Origin: Ornithodoros turicata
Taxonomy: Eukaryota > Arthropoda > Arachnida > Ixodida > Argasidae
NCBI RefSeq assembly: GCF_037126465.1
Contig: NC_088202.1
Span: 30,550,213 to 30,614,212 of the forward strand
DNA length: 64,000 nt
Direction: 5' to 3'
The position numbers and the translations under genes were made by a program. This document shows positions 1 to 12,374 of this stretch, piece after piece. The notes under the pieces are model-generated. The model ran no database searches. It was not told the origin of the DNA and worked only from the letters and a program-made list of their open reading frames with translations. The stretch's first letter is position 1; the number at the start of each line of letters is the position of its first letter.

Positions 1-1499
1 GAGATGGCGCCACAAGGCGGGTCGTTTCAAAGTCGAGGCTACGGCCGCTCCTGTCGCCTGTTTCGAATGAGATAGTATGGGGATTAATTAGAGTGTTTCT
101 TCTGTCCATGAAAGCGCATATTTTCTCGTGTTACACGGTCTTGTTTTCTTTTGCTCCTTTTCGCAAATCCGAAAGACCTCTGCGGAAGGTGATTCAAATG
201 GCTTCGTGCGTCCGGGCTCTTTTTCAAGAGGGACGAAAGTCGCGGGGCTTTAATTAAAATGGCTCTCTCGTTTACTTTTCTTTTTCTTGCGCAATCTCAA
301 ATTTAATTGGTTCTCGTGTCTTCTTTCTCCTCGCTTTTATCACTCTATTTTGCCGTGCAGCTTCTGAAAAGAGAAGAAACGCGGAAAGCGAACTGCAGCG
401 AAAAAGATATCGCTCACTTCACATTCCAGCCGAATGTGGCGTGCGCTGATATTTAAATTAGAAAAGGGTGGCATTTCAATGATACGAAAAAAAGAAAAAG
501 AACACAAGAAGATGAAGAGAGAGAGGGGGGCAATAAAAGGACTTGTAAAACGTGGGAGCAAGTACAAGAGACGAGGTCCTGTTATCAAATTCGGTTCTGT
601 GTGCGTAGGGCCTTGCATGAGCGAACGTGATTTCAAGAAAAGAAACCTGTTTAAAGAGGACCCTCCGTTTAAAGAAGTAATTAAGAAATCTCCTTGCTCT
701 TCCGATTCGTTGCGCCTATGCATATATAAGCCTGCAGATATTTTGCCGTCAACCACATGCAAGAGGCAACATTGAGAAAATGCGGTTTTGAAATGTTTGC
801 GCATGCCTGGAGCACATATTTCACTTTGGTAACGAAAGCCAATGAAGGGTGAACATTGTAAGCGGAGGTACAACAAATAGTGCTGACAGTAGCAAGAGGA
901 AAACGTACCGCTGAAAAGGTGAGCGTTCGCATTTTTCTTCTTGGGTAACAGGAATGGACTCTGTTTGCGAAAGGAAGACGTTCACATGAGTCATTTCATT
1001 AATTCAGACTTAAGTCTGTGTGTGCTGAGGTTCACCTGAAGAGGTTCAATTACTCTCAGCGAAATGTGGGTATGTTTCTCCAGCGTGAATGGGTGCTTGT
1101 ATCATGCGCAGTGTAACCGAGAGGTTTTAATTTGTCTTGCTCAGCTGATGAAAGGGCGGTTGTGAATTGCATTTTCGAAAGCTGCATACATGTACGGTGA
1201 CCCTTGAATGTTGTGTCCGCCGTTAGACGTCCACGTTCAATGCTGGTGTTGTTTAAACACGATACTGCCAACTATTTCAAAGAAACATAATAATTAAAAA
1301 TTACTACTTTCAAGGACAAGGCATACAAGGTATCATCATGCGTTAGCCGTAATACCTAAGAACACATTTGTAAAGAAAAAGAAGAAAAAAGAAAAAAACA
1401 GGAGGAGGAACAAGACGAAGCTGCATGCATCTTTGGGCGAAACTCTCTTGAAAATGCTACTAGATTTTCATAGAATTTTCATTTTTTGTTTATTTTTAT
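1..1499. other. unannotated stretch
   Basis: No recognisable gene, RNA or transposon was found. Open frames on both strands overlap each other, have low-complexity composition (for example a Lys/Arg-rich frame at 434-775) and show no domain. An A-rich, purine-rich tract lies around 1375-1415. This is probably intergenic or intronic DNA. Confidence 0.5.
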
Positions 1500-1728
1500 T
1501 TTGTGTTTGCGCCGCGAAGCAACCGTGGACATGAGCGGCGTACAGACGTGAACAGATGGAGAGAGGACAGCAGGAAGTAGTGGGGGACAGGGGAGTCAGT
1601 ATGGTTCCTGGGCCGACTTCAAGGGGAATTGTGCTGACATTCGTTTGGAAAGTCTGCAGGAAAACCCAGCGAAAACCTCAGACAGCACAGCCGGTGGTAG
1701 GATTCGAACCCACCACCTCCCAGTCCTT
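1500..1728 (-). repeat. tRNA-derived SINE, family 1
   Basis: Read on the minus strand, the copy has a B-box-like GGTTCGAATCC-type motif near 1700, the family phrase GGCTGTGCTGTCTGAGG, and the core GAAGTCGGCCCAGG (here as CCTGGGCCGACTTC at about 1608). It ends with the GAACAGCGGCG-type body. The 5' tRNA head is cut off where a T-rich tract starts at about 1729. At least ten other copies lie in this window, which is the main evidence. Confidence 0.85.
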
Positions 1729-2422
1729 ATTTTTTTTTATCATACATTAAATATATAATATTACACTATTATTTATTTTATGACGTCTTGTGAAATCGTC
1801 AATTTTTGTACTGTTACGCGGCGCTTACATAATTTCGGCATACCACAAGCACAGGCTAGCGATTACCTGCGTCACGTGACAGTGGCACGTTTTCTAGATT
1901 TACACGTAAGGTGCGTCGGCCTATTCGTGTGGTGACATGCTGCATGCGCCGTACGACAGGAGTACGGATAGTTTGGACCCACCTCGGGTTCTTTTGACGT
2001 GCACCGGAAATCACCGACACACGCTGCTGGAAGTAATATTTTCCTCCTCCACATTATCCTTTAAATCCCTATCCTGTACGGTTTTGACCCTTTCGATTAC
2101 GCTGTGGTTGGCCCCATAACGCTATCGCTTCGAGAGAGAGAGAGAGAGAAGAAAAAGGAAAGTAGTCGTCCATTTGCCAATCTTTTCTGGCCCATTAAAA
2201 AACGCAAAACTAAACGAAAATCTTTTTTTTTATGAGAACTGTCACCGGACGTGTGATTCAGGACAGAGCACCCTTCAGGTAGAACAGTGTCAACCCACTC
2301 ATGTCAGCCACATGCTGAGGTTGAGCTATCAGGCTGCTCTCACAGGCGCTCCTGTAGCCCGGTTCACAGAGCCCGGTAAGGGCAGGTAAGGGTGTTCCAG
2401 AAACAGCGACATAGAGGAGGTG
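1729..2422. other. unannotated stretch with (GA)n
   Basis: Nothing coding was recognised. A short (GA)n microsatellite lies at about 2132-2149. The rest is unique-looking sequence between the SINE and the mariner-like MITE. Confidence 0.5.
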
Positions 2423-2424
2423 TA

Positions 2425-2743
2425 CAGCTTGGGACAAAATTTACGGAACGCGTGAGCGGTGTATTTTCTCCTCGGCGCGACACCACCCTATAGCGGCGGG
2501 CGGAAGCGAACCCGTTCACTCGTTCAGAGGGGGGGGGGGGGAGGAATGCGCCGGTAGCGACACCAATCCAAACCACATCGCAAGCACATTCACGCGATAC
2601 CGAAACTACCGCGGTGTGTCGTAACCAGCGCACTCGCCCACACCTCAGGACGAGTGAACAAACCCGCTTCTCCCCGCCGCTGGGTGTCGCGCCGACGGGA
2701 AAACACGCCGCTCGTGCATTCCGTAAACTTTTGTCCCAAGCTA
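2425..2743. mobile_element. mariner-like MITE (TA target site)
   Basis: The ends are inverted repeats: CAGCTTGGGACAAAATTTAC at the left and the complement of TAGCTTGGGACAAAAGTTTA at the right. They are flanked by TA at 2423-2424 and 2744-2745, as expected for Tc1/mariner-type integration. The interior is GC-rich with a poly-G run at about 2528-2541 and has no transposase. The inverted repeats continue imperfectly inward for about 60 bp. Confidence 0.8.
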
Positions 2744-2753
2744 TAGATTTTAA

Positions 2754-3240
2754 AGGTAGCGCAAAGGAGTAGAGGTGCAATCTCAGAAAATCTATTTGTT
2801 CGATAACCTGAGCACTCAGTACCCTTACGTCACAATTTTCGTATCAGTTGCACTCGCACTCTTTATTAGAAAAAAAAAATGAAAATTACGGGCAACACTG
2901 TGTCGAAGGGGTCACCAACTGCTCATTGCTCATCAACTACGGCGGCAAAACTATTTGCATGCGGACAACAATGGGTTACTGAAACGAAACAAGTGTCGGC
3001 TACGTAGCCATCAGGAACCGCAAATCAGTCGGGAACATGTATAGATCACTGTCGTTCGGCGAATTGGGCGTTATTTCACTCCAGATGTCGCAGCGAGCCG
3101 CTTCACCGCCCTTTTACTAGCAAATTCGAAATACTAGTGTTCTCGGTCACATGTATGACTTGTTGTGCTGGGTTTCCAAGGAACAAGCTGTTAATCTATG
3201 CCGCCAGCATAAACTGCTTGTTCGCTGCTTTAGAGTACCT
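2754..3240. mobile_element. non-autonomous TTAA element (copy of 58.8-kb family)
   Basis: TTAA flanks the element at 2750-2753 and 3241-3244. The termini read AGGTAGCGCAAAGG and, inverted, AGGTACTCTAAAGC. The interior shares phrases such as GGCAACACTGT and ACGGCGGCAA...TTGCATGCG with the element at 58843-59659, so the two belong to one family. The TTAA-AGG ends resemble Kolobok/T2-type MITEs. It starts only 9 bp after the TA duplication of the preceding MITE. No coding capacity. Confidence 0.65.
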
Positions 3241-3268
3241 TTAACAAAAATCCAAGCACTCTTATGCC

Positions 3269-3672
3269 GAATTCGGGTGGACATTTCGTGGCAACTTTTT
3301 TTTCTCAGATGCCGAGCAGTCATTGTTCGCTTGGTCAAAGCGCAGCAATCTCGCGTGTTCGCGTTTGCCATGTTTGCATGTTTGCCAGCCAGCATTTTTT
3401 TTCGCCCGGCCTGGATACAACCGGGTAACGGGTTAACAACTGTATCCGGTGTCGTCACATCCACACTGCGAGTTTGGCGAGGGCCGGCATTGGCACGCAC
3501 GTCGAAGGACATGTGGGTTAGCAGACGACGAAACTCGGAGATGAGCGTCCGCGATGCCCCTGGAGTGATCCAAGCGGCTCTAACCGCTAGATTCCTGGCA
3601 CTCATGTTCGGGTGGCAAGGGTCGCGCTATCCATGCAGTGCGGGCGCCGACCTAGCAAGTTGCGAGCGCATG
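3269..3672 (-). mobile_element. truncated TIR element, copy 1
   Basis: Read on the minus strand this matches the element at 19285-19727 over most of its length: CCACCCGAACATGAGTGCC, GGATGTGACGACACCGGATA, GTTGCCACGAAATG and the AATTCGGGTGG terminus at about 3269. The opposite terminus is missing, so this copy is truncated near 3672. It has no coding capacity; the open frames over it are by-products of GC-rich sequence. Confidence 0.75.
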
Positions 3673-3689
3673 GCCATGTTGCCATAAAA

Positions 3690-6600
3690 TAAACCCGCAT
3701 CCGCCATTAGAAATGGGTCACCTACATATTCTTCTTCTTCTATAATCCAGATAGCAAATAGAATTATGTTCCTGTTCATGTAATTTATTCCACATACGTA
3801 AACAACAACAAGAAATACACCATGATGACGACACGAGGCGTTTCACTGCGGAAGGTGCGGTACCCTAACTAGGGTATCAGGATTTAAATAACCGATATTC
3901 AGGGTGATTTCCATCAGTACCACTATAGCTTTTCTTGCAAAAGAAGTCGTTTCGAACTTGCAAAAGTAGCTACAAACGCGGTACAAGGTCACAGATGTTT
4001 TATTGCAACATCACTCCAAGAACGGTAACACTGTGTTTTTCATTCACATTCATTGTTACAATAAAACGAAGTAGCCTAGACCAGGGAAGCGCAACCTGTA
4101 CCAACGATCCACTGCACCATATATGGGTACACACGACTAATCGGTACAATCTTCACTGCGCTAGCACACTTGCTGTGGCAAATTTAAACTGCTGTTTCTT
4201 GTGCATGCATTTCGCGAGGAAGACGACTTCTGCGGTCTTCTCAATTCCTAGTCAATTAAGTGACTCCGACTGCACCAATCGAAGTGATAAAAACGCCCTT
4301 TCAATCCCTGCAGAAAATGCGACGGCGCTCTGGAGCCGCAGTCGTCTGGTTGCGAAAACGGTCCGGCACGTAGTCACCAGGTGCGCGCACGAGCATCTCG
4401 GACGACTTCATCACAAAACATGCAACTTCTGAAAGTATCCCCTTTAGCTTTAAAGTTTCTAACCATTAAGGGCAGCCTGGGATAGAAGCGATAGCCCCAG
4501 AATATTGCAATATCTTCGTTTGCAGAACATAGAAGCTTAACTTTGCAGCAGGGGTTCAAGATACTGGCTAGAGAATGTGATTCACCAAGTGCCTGGACAA
4601 GCCCCGGAGGTGCCACTTGTTGCCCTGACCTTTTGTTGAACAATCTTTCTAGTGTTTCGTCAAGTCGGTTCTAAATTTCTACAGCGTCTACAATGCACCA
4701 GGCGGTTTATTGGCGTTTATGAAGGGCGCATGATATCGGCTTTAGCAGCAAAATGTTCTTCTGCATATTCTAACGACAAGTCTATCCCATGAACGCTCAC
4801 TATATACTTCATTCATTTTGTCACTGTTTTCATCCAGGGTCCATGCCTTCGTGTGCCGCACAACATATTCGACAACACAGTTCTGGCGCACATCTTATGG
4901 CAAGACAATCTTCGGCCAACTGATGAGCTGGACGATCACAATGTAAAGGACCAATGTACTATGCGGTTATGCTCAAGATGGCAGTACCAATCCAGTGGTA
5001 AGGCGGGGCACACAAGTTAGAAAGCCACATGATCGTTTGGTGTCCTGAATGTTGCGTGTTGTTTTGTATTTTTTCGGGTGCATTTGATTTAGAATCTTGT
5101 GTAGCTGTGCTTAGAGGTACATGAAGTGGAGCTTGAGAATGAGACCGCAGACGGTCATTTTGCGGACCCTGCAAAAACATAGTGACATAGTGCGGTTGAA
5201 TTATGACAGTTCAAGAAGAGGTACCATCAGCGGGATTCGACTTGTGGGATTCGAAGTATGCAACTGGGCGTGAGACTTATGTCGTGTTTTTCCCTCTGTG
5301 TTTCTTATCCTCAACTACTACTACTACTACGTAACATACCTGTCAGCAGAGGATACATATACAGGATCCCTGACTGCCCTCTCCTATATAACAAGTAAAA
5401 CAATACCTGATGACACACATTCTTCATTTTCGAGTACACTGACGTCAAGTTGTACGGAGTTGTAGCACTCCGCGTGATGTGTCTTCATTCTGGCAAGGCA
5501 CATTTCTTTGCCGCTGACCTTATACAATCTGCCCCAGCTAAATGCGAACAGATTTTTTAAAAATATATATATATCATTTTTTTCGAGATTAAGCCAATAG
5601 CAATATAGCATATGCTGAATGGCACTCATTAAGAGGGCACCAAGAAACTCCTAAGGCAATGTCCTAATTAACTTTCAATAACGTTTTAATTATAAAAGCT
5701 ACGAAGTTGTCCCAATGAGAGCATCTGGTCCCATCGGTCACCTGATACCGTAGCCGTTTTCAGAGCAAAAATCTGTTCGATCGATCGTCCGCAAAAAATT
5801 CGTGAAGGAACACAACTTTTTTTCTTTATTTTGTTAATTGCGCATCATCGGAGACGCGTCTTTCTTTCACCCCAAATGCGAGAGAGCGAAACAACACACT
5901 ATCGCCTCTTGCGTCCTGGAAAATGATGAAAAGAAAACAGAACATGCAACCCAAGATAAGGGCAGTTCCGATAGCGTCACCGGATACATTTGTTTTTGTT
6001 TTGTTTCCGCAAGTTAAAGCTCATCTTCAACGCATGAGGCGGCACTGCGGCTGCACTTCAGACGCCGAACATGGAGCTATAACAAAGCATAAATTCGACT
6101 CGTTTCAGTCCCGGTTAACGGGTTTTAGCGGTTTTCGGTTCAAGTTCAGCTCCGGTTCAGCACAGTGGATCACGGACAGCATTCTTGTCCTTATTCCGTC
6201 CGCTGTCCTTGCGCTGTACTTGTCCGTCCGTCTTTAGCAGGGGTACTTTTTAAAAATACTGGTTAAAATAAAATAAATTCGATTTGAATCCAATAAATCG
6301 GATTTTTATTTCAAAATTATGAAATTATTATAAAATTATTGTATTAAATTATTTTTTGAAACTCTGGTTCTAAGACATTACATGTCGGTCATTATATTAG
6401 TGAGGCAGGCGGCACTGAAATGGATGGAGCACACCCATACACGCACACATGGACAAGTGAGGCATTCGCCACTTTGGGCATACGTCATCAAGTGGACATA
6501 AATGAATTTATCTCACAGCGTGTCACAACCAAGTTTTCTGAACCCTCTCTTTTATATCTGGTGGCGTAATATTCTACTTGCAAATTCACATTACACACAT

Positions 6601-7990
6601 ATTCTTCTAATAAAACGCCAATAGTTTTTGCCACTCTTTATCCTCGCCTGAATTCACGTTCTTAACTCGATCCCACTTAATACACGTCGCCTTAATACCC
6701 CCTCGGTCCTTTTAGTCTCACCAAATACATTTCCTTTCCCGGAACAAAAATCCTTAACATCTACAACCTTAATCCCTTTCTTCGATGTCCCTTTCTTCTC
6801 CCACTACCTCCGCACTATAAGATCCTCTCGTGAGGACACAACCCATATAACACCTGCGACCGAAATTTCTCACGGAGATAGCACTTTTCCGGCTCTCTTG
6901 TCGCGCTTTATCCGATACTAATCTCATTAAGTGAATTCCCCGAAAAATGCAACCGCAGCCGGCTGTCACACTCCCCGGAGGAATTGTAAGCCTTATTAAA
7001 AAGTTGCGTGGCCGCGTTGAAACTTTTAGATGGATTGCAGAGCATCAAAGGAGCAAGTAAGGCAGGTACGAGAAGGAAGCGTTTCCTCCGTCCCTGCAAG
7101 TTTGAATTTTGGACCAAAAAGATATCAGTATGTTGAGCACGTTTCCCTGAGCGCGGAGGAGGTTAAAATACTTAGTGTGGTATAGTGCTACTGTGCCGTG
7201 AAGGAACGTTTGTTCAAGAACGGGCGTGTTTACACAAAACAAGAAGAGTGTAATGGGAGGTTGTGTTTTATGTCTTTGTAGCCATGCGTCCTCTTTGGAA
7301 GTCCACTGATCTGACCTAGACTATCATCCTTCGGGATATATCTGTTCGTATTTGAGACTTATAGCAGACTGCCGTGCGTAAATGTATGCGCATGTATCGC
7401 AAACTGTTGTACTTGAGGTGCCAACTGCTCCAAAGCATTTAATGAATGTTAAATGAGGCGTTAAGAGGCATTAAATGGAGGAAGCTCAACTACTAGAAAA
7501 CTTTATTAGTCTCATAGTTATTTTCTGTTATTTTCTGGGGTTAAACAAACATTCAATCTGTGACGTATAGATATTATACTCCATGAAGTAACGCAGTAAG
7601 TGAAATGCGATTGAACGACTTGAAAGTATGGTATGTCTAATTCAAAATATTACTTGTGCAATGAGCTTCACGGAAAGACGTTTTCGCCCCTTGTGAACCG
7701 GATGGGCACCAAGTAGTACTTCGGTGAGGAGGAACACCACATATCATCGTCATCATATTTTGGTTGTTGTTGTTGTTCGGTGAGAAGGAGGTTGTGTTGG
7801 TGAAAGCTGCACATCGTAGTTGGTGCATAACATCCACTGTATATGTACCTGCCTTCAACCCATCAACCTCATCATACACGTGACCAGAAAAATGGTGGCG
7901 CCTATGATCGGTGGCCGAACCGTTTGCAAACAACGCGACTGCCGTTACTTATTTGTGCACGAACTAACCGTGTGATAGTACTCATCTCTC
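3690..7990. other. long stretch with no recognisable gene
   Basis: No protein domain, tRNA or rRNA was recognised on either strand. Small items seen: a fragment of a dispersed repeat at about 3795-3875 (minus), an (ACT)n run near 5320, an (AT)n run near 5560, and a CGGTTTTCGGTTCAAG-type tract at about 6105-6160 resembling the GAACCG-rich ends of the hAT element at 34-36 kb. It is AT-rich at 6240-6365. Confidence 0.45.
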
Positions 7991-7993
7991 TCA

Positions 7994-8016
7994 TATGAAA
8001 TGAAATGAAATGAAAT
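7994..8016. repeat. (TGAAA)n microsatellite
   Basis: About four tandem copies of the pentamer TGAAA. Short and simple; no function inferred. Confidence 0.8.
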
Positions 8017-8164
8017 CTCCGTTTTCTTTTAGTGTAACGGCCCCAGATGTCAACATGTCAGTTCGTTTTTCTTGTTTCCCTAAATAGCGGACGCTCTTCT
8101 GAATGAAATGTGCTGAATAGGGCATCTACACGTAAGTTGTTGTTGAGTAACTCTAATCTTAAAA

Positions 8165-8240
8165 TAAGTCAAAGGAAAAAGTGAAAAGAAAGCGGAAAAG
8201 GGAAGGTTAGCCAAGCAAAGAGCTGGCTTGCTATTCCAAA
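8165..8240 (+). repeat. dispersed retroelement-tail repeat, copy A
   Basis: The purine-rich stretch ending in GGCTTGCTATTCC matches the segments near 28975-29045 (plus) and 38590-38690 (minus). All share an A/G-rich run, then AAGG.(T)CAG/TAGCC, then a GGCTTGCTA-type motif. It is probably the 3' part of a retroelement; the family was not identified. Confidence 0.4.
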
Positions 8241-8266
8241 AATGTCCACGGCTCCGTGCTTTCCCT

Positions 8267-8372
8267 TTAGGCGACAGGCAAGTTGAGAAGAAAAAGCAAG
8301 TGAGGTAAGTTTACCGACAGTTAGTACTACTTACCTCACTTGCTTTTTCGTCTCAACTTGCCTGTCGCCTAA
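8267..8372. repeat. short hairpin element
   Basis: Inverted arms of about 44 bp (8267-8310 and 8329-8372) start TTAGGCGACAGGCAAGTTGA and are separated by an 18-bp loop. The arms differ at only a few positions. It is probably a fold-back MITE or a recent inverted duplication. No target duplication was recognised. Confidence 0.75.
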
Positions 8373-9900
8373 GTATTTAAACAAGCACCGTGGAGTTCAC
8401 GCTCCAAGCACAAATTTTTAGGTTTTCGCTTGCATGGGTAGTATACTTGCTGATTTTCGGAATCGCAGCGGTATAAGTTGTGATCGCCATTGTAGGTCAT
8501 TGAAATCCACAGGTTGACATTCCTGCACAGATAGATGCATGCTCGACGTCACTGTGACGTTGCGAGGGCGTTCCCTTGGCGCCATGTTTCGGTCTCCCCA
8601 TGCTGCAGAATTATGTGCGTTCCGCAGCAGCAACTACATGAGAAGGAGCTGTGGGAGAGGATGCTAGCACGTGACCATCCTGACGACGGCGTCACGGAGA
8701 CGTCATGCGAGCTGGCGAGGAGATTTTCCAGCTTGTTCCGAGAAAGGACTCGTAGACATACGCATTTCAATAGCGCTAGAGAGCGACTGTTGTCTTTAAC
8801 ACGCCTTCGACACGAAACAACATCATTGGAAGCCCTCAATCACACAAGCCGTTTCAAAATGTTCATAATTTTCCAATTCTCCTCTTGGTGTAATCAGGGT
8901 GGTGTAATGATGGTGTAGCCACACCTACTTCGCTTCCACTCCTTCTGCCGCTTTTTGTTTCTATGTATATATATATATATATATATATTCTTTTTTTTTT
9001 TTTTGAAAAGAGCAATGTGAGCGAAACAACACATAATAACGTGCATTCTCGTAACAGCGACAAATAGCGGCGCTGCCGCACCAAGAAGCACGACTTTTGA
9101 AAACTAGGGGCATAAATTTGAAAGTACGCCACAGAAAGCACACCCATTTGTCACGAGAATCCATCTTTCACTCCAAGCTTCACGCAATTATGGAAAGACG
9201 TCTTCGCGGTGTTTCCAGCCTGGCAGTTTTTCAACTTTCTTTCTTCCAGCGCACTTTCTTCCGCCCATGGCACGACACTTCCTTCGGTATGAAACCACTT
9301 TTGAGGCCGGAATGCGGCATAAGTTCCAACATTTCGCCGTGGTTTCGCGACGATGAAGAAAAATGTGGTGTAATTTAGTTATCCGGGTGCGCAAAACTGG
9401 GAGGATGTGCTCGAGATAGTTACTTCGTAATATATTCGCATACGAAGACTGACTCATTTTTAATGCCCACGTTCCCCGACGAGCGACGTGGAAAGAAGAC
9501 TGCGTATATAGCTTGCGGCAATTTTCGAATTACGGAATTTTCGCGCACGGCGATGTTATGAATGCGTCTTACACGACCACGAGGGGGATAGCGAAATGGT
9601 TATGAAATGAAAAAAGGAAAGAAAAGAAGAAGAAGTAAGGGAGAATTATGTTTTCTTCTCGGTTAACAGCGTTATTATGGTGGTGATTAACGGTGGGAGA
9701 CAGCTGTTTGTGCTGCGAGCTGTGAGGTGCTTCCTAAATAGCAGTGTCTCCTTGGATGTTTTTTTTTTTTTTTTTTCAAAAACGCACGGAGCACTGTTCT
9801 GTGTCCTGGATGGCTTTCGTGAAAGAAAATAAAAATCGACTTCACAATTTGCTCTTGTCGCACTCTTTTGTGAACGCAAGGGCGTGGCATATAGTTGCCG
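8373..9900. other. unannotated stretch with (TA)n and poly-T
   Basis: Contains a (TA)n microsatellite at about 8965-8990 followed by a T run (8993-9004), and a second T run at 9760-9776. Open frames here read through these runs and have no domains. No gene was recognised. Confidence 0.5.
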
Positions 9901-9909
9901 GTACAAGAA

Positions 9910-9990
9910 CAACGGATACATGATGATGATCATGATGATCACTTGAGGTGTTTCACCCGGAGGAGTTAGTGCACTCTACCTTGTTGCATG
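9910..9990 (-). repeat. dispersed GGTGAAACA repeat
   Basis: The minus strand reads GGGTGAAACACCTCAAGTGA followed by ATCATCATGATC-type simple sequence. Related phrases occur at about 3795-3875 (minus), 27945-28035 (plus) and 29188-29275 (plus), each with GCGGTGAAACAxCCCAT-like text near ATC or GTT simple repeats. It is a dispersed repeat of unknown class. Confidence 0.4.
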
Positions 9991-11214
9991 CAGGTTAGTA
10001 TATGAAAAAGTACAGGGTTCGCCAAGATACACTTCGGGGTTTGTAACGGAGATAAAACAAATAGAAGCAGTGTCGGTAAGCTCAACTAGATGGATGTCTC
10101 AAGTAGATGGATGGACTCAAGAGGATGTTAGTAGAAATGTAGATGAATGGATGATAATGATGATGATGAAGTTGTCCGTAGTGCTGTGATCCTACGATGG
10201 TGGGTGGATCCAGATGATGTCAGCAGCAGTTCCGGACGGGTTCGGATGCGGACGTGGTCATGCGAAGAGTCAGCCGTGGATCGATGAAGATAGCAATGGA
10301 CCATTTCCATATTCGCGTCGCCCCTGGCGACGGAATGTCGAACGTCGTGTCTTTCCCCCCAATAATGGTGACGCGCTTTTCGGACTGGCACATTGCGTGG
10401 GAAAGTAGCAAGACAAGATTGGAAGAAGAATGCGGAAAGAGTGAAAGCACATTGTACTCGTTACCAGGCCTCAAAACGTCCGCGTAACCTTGAAACCGAT
10501 TATCTCCCCAGAATGAACATGACAGTCTCCCGCAGGTGGGTCCATAGCGATGTTTTACACTCAAAGATGGTGTACTCAAGGGCTGGGCATGCGTATACGC
10601 GTTGTCGGAAATGGTCCATTTATTTACAGTAATTACATGCCGTCTCATAGAGACCAGACTTCAAGTTGAGATCCAGAATCCTTTCACAAAGCCAAGTTTC
10701 TTCTTTTAAAGGGACCATGGCGTCAAGTCCCGCCCATATAGTGACATCACACTAATGACCAATAAACACATCATAAATTGGGGATAACTCACTTTCCCAA
10801 ATTAAATATTAATCACATCGCCAGAAACTGACGTGTGAAGATCCCATCCAATCACGGGTTGTACAGCTCCCGCAAATCACAAGCATGTACAAAATTTCAG
10901 TGATGGTAGTGAAAGTGTTACAGTTCCCAGGAAAGCGGGGAGAATTAACAGACACAAAGGTTGGCCACGCTTTTCTTTGGCTGGGAAGTGGGCCGCTTGT
11001 TTCCTGCTTCGTGAGTCCAGTCCCTAATCCACCAGCTCCGTAACTGTACGGCAAAAGTAAAGTGACTTCCTGTTGACGTCCGCAACTCAATGCGCATTGT
11101 GTGTTAACTCTGGCTTTCTTACATTGGGTATTCGCGGAACCTGGCCTTGGCTAAGTGGTGGCATACAGAAACACGCGGAATCGTTTACATGTTCGGGGAA
11201 GTGACAAAATTAAA
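9991..11214. other. unannotated stretch
   Basis: Contains a (GAT)n-like run at 10150-10170 and overlapping open frames on both strands at 10128-10648, none with a recognisable domain. TTTTAAAGGGACCATGGCG at about 10706 resembles the left end of a TTAA-flanked element, but no matching right end was found. Confidence 0.45.
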
Positions 11215-11224
11215 ATAATCACAC

Positions 11225-11336
11225 CGTGACAATGTTGAAAGGTGGAAGTCACTGAAAAGGTTTGCCAGCTGTAGGACTCAAACCCACATCTTCTGGATTA
11301 CCGGTCCAGGGCTCTTACCAATTGAGCTAAGCTAAC
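11225..11336 (-). repeat. tRNA-like SINE, Ruka-like
   Basis: On the minus strand, GCTTAGCTCAATTGGTAAGAGC makes a D-arm-like A box and GTGGGTTTGAGTCC a B box, with an anticodon-arm-like CTGGA...TCCAG stem. The loop would carry GGT but lacks U33, and the acceptor ends do not pair, so it is not a tRNA gene. The body continues towards lower coordinates. The arrangement resembles the tick Ruka SINE as remembered; this was not verified. Confidence 0.55.
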
Positions 11337-11640
11337 ATACCTCCCCAGCGACTTCCAAGGGCGCGTCATCTGAAGGGACAAATCAACCACTCTCTCTCAC
11401 TCATCCCCCTTTCACTCTTACATTTTTCTCACTCATACATACAATCACATTACAGGATCGACGGGGTCCTCTCTATGTTGTTTCAGCCTCAGAACATCAG
11501 TTCTCTCATGTTAGAGGATGTATTATACCCCAAAATTTTATGTCGATACTGGCACTTCGTCAGTTTCTCTGCGGATTAATCGTGAAAATAAAAAGAACCG
11601 CCACTGCCTAACATTTCCAACGGGCTATACCTGTGTTTTA

Positions 11641-11793
11641 CCGGCACAGTTTCCCGTGAAGTCGACCCAGGACGCATACTAATCCCCCTGTCCCCACTCC
11701 TGCCTGTTTTCCTATCTGCGTCTGTCCACATCTGTACGCCGCTCATATCCACAGTTGCTTCGCTGCACTAACACGGAACAAAAAAGAAAGAAA
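11641..11793 (+). repeat. SINE family 1, 3' part
   Basis: Starts within the body (CCGGCACAGTTTCCCGTGAA), passes the core GTCGACCCAGGACGCA and ends in an A-rich tail at about 11780-11793. The tRNA-like head is absent. The C-rich, CTCCTGCC-type middle matches the copies at 13.6 and 40.5 kb, so these form one subfamily. Confidence 0.8.
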
Positions 11794-12253
11794 TGAACCG
11801 ATGGTGATTTACGTAACGACAGGGAATAACACTTGTAAGAATAAACATGATTTTTGTTTGAATGGTGGTTGCAGGCAGAAGGCGGGTCGGGTTAGGTCCC
11901 CACGGAGGGTTCGTTCTTGGAATGTCCCACAATATTGGCGCCCAACGTGGGGTTCTTACCTTGTCTCCGTCTGTCGATGGTCCCGTGCTCAGTCGCTGCT
12001 ATCAAAGTCGGTCAAACAACTCCCCTTCCCTTCCGCGCACAGCGCTTAGCAAGTCCACACCTGGGCGCATCAGCGCCCTCTCGGAGCCGGTAGTTCATAC
12101 ACCTCGTAGACTAAGCCTCTTATTTCAAATGAATGGTAAGCATCAAGTCGTGACGGACGTTTTGATTGACACGTAGAGACAGAACGCTGAGGGGACACAC
12201 ACACGCACTCACAACGCACACAGGCACGTCGGAGCACTAAAACAGTTTTAGTG

Positions 12254-12374
12254 TGCCGTACGCTACCGCCTTTGCGCACGTAAGGGATAACGCTGGTAGT
12301 TCTGCGCATGCACAAAACATAAAGAAAGCAGTGCGCTGAACCACCACGCAATACCTTACGTATACGCAAAGGCG
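12254..12374. mobile_element. hairpin MITE, copy 1
   Basis: The left end reads GCCGTACGCTACCGCCTTTG and the right part is inverted (CCTTACGTATACGCAAAGGC). The same arrangement and sequence occur at 36813-36950. The copy ends where the next MITE begins, so its right terminus is probably incomplete. Non-coding. Confidence 0.65.

Noticed and set aside
434..775. Lys/Arg-rich 113-residue protein
   Set aside because: Composition comes from an A/G-rich tract; no domain or supporting signals.
3151..3687. 178-residue plus-strand frame as a gene
   Set aside because: Most of it overlies the TIR element shared with 19.3 kb, which is non-coding there, and it starts inside a TTAA element.
7763..7778. CRISPR-like or other regular arrays
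   Set aside because: Only simple triplet microsatellites occur; no spaced repeats are present.
10128..10648. overlapping 80-140 residue frames as a gene
   Set aside because: Several frames on both strands are open at once, with no domain, typical of GC-rich chance frames.
11225..11336. tRNA gene (anticodon-like GGT) on the minus strand
   Set aside because: Acceptor ends do not pair and U33 is missing; a body of SINE type continues beyond it.
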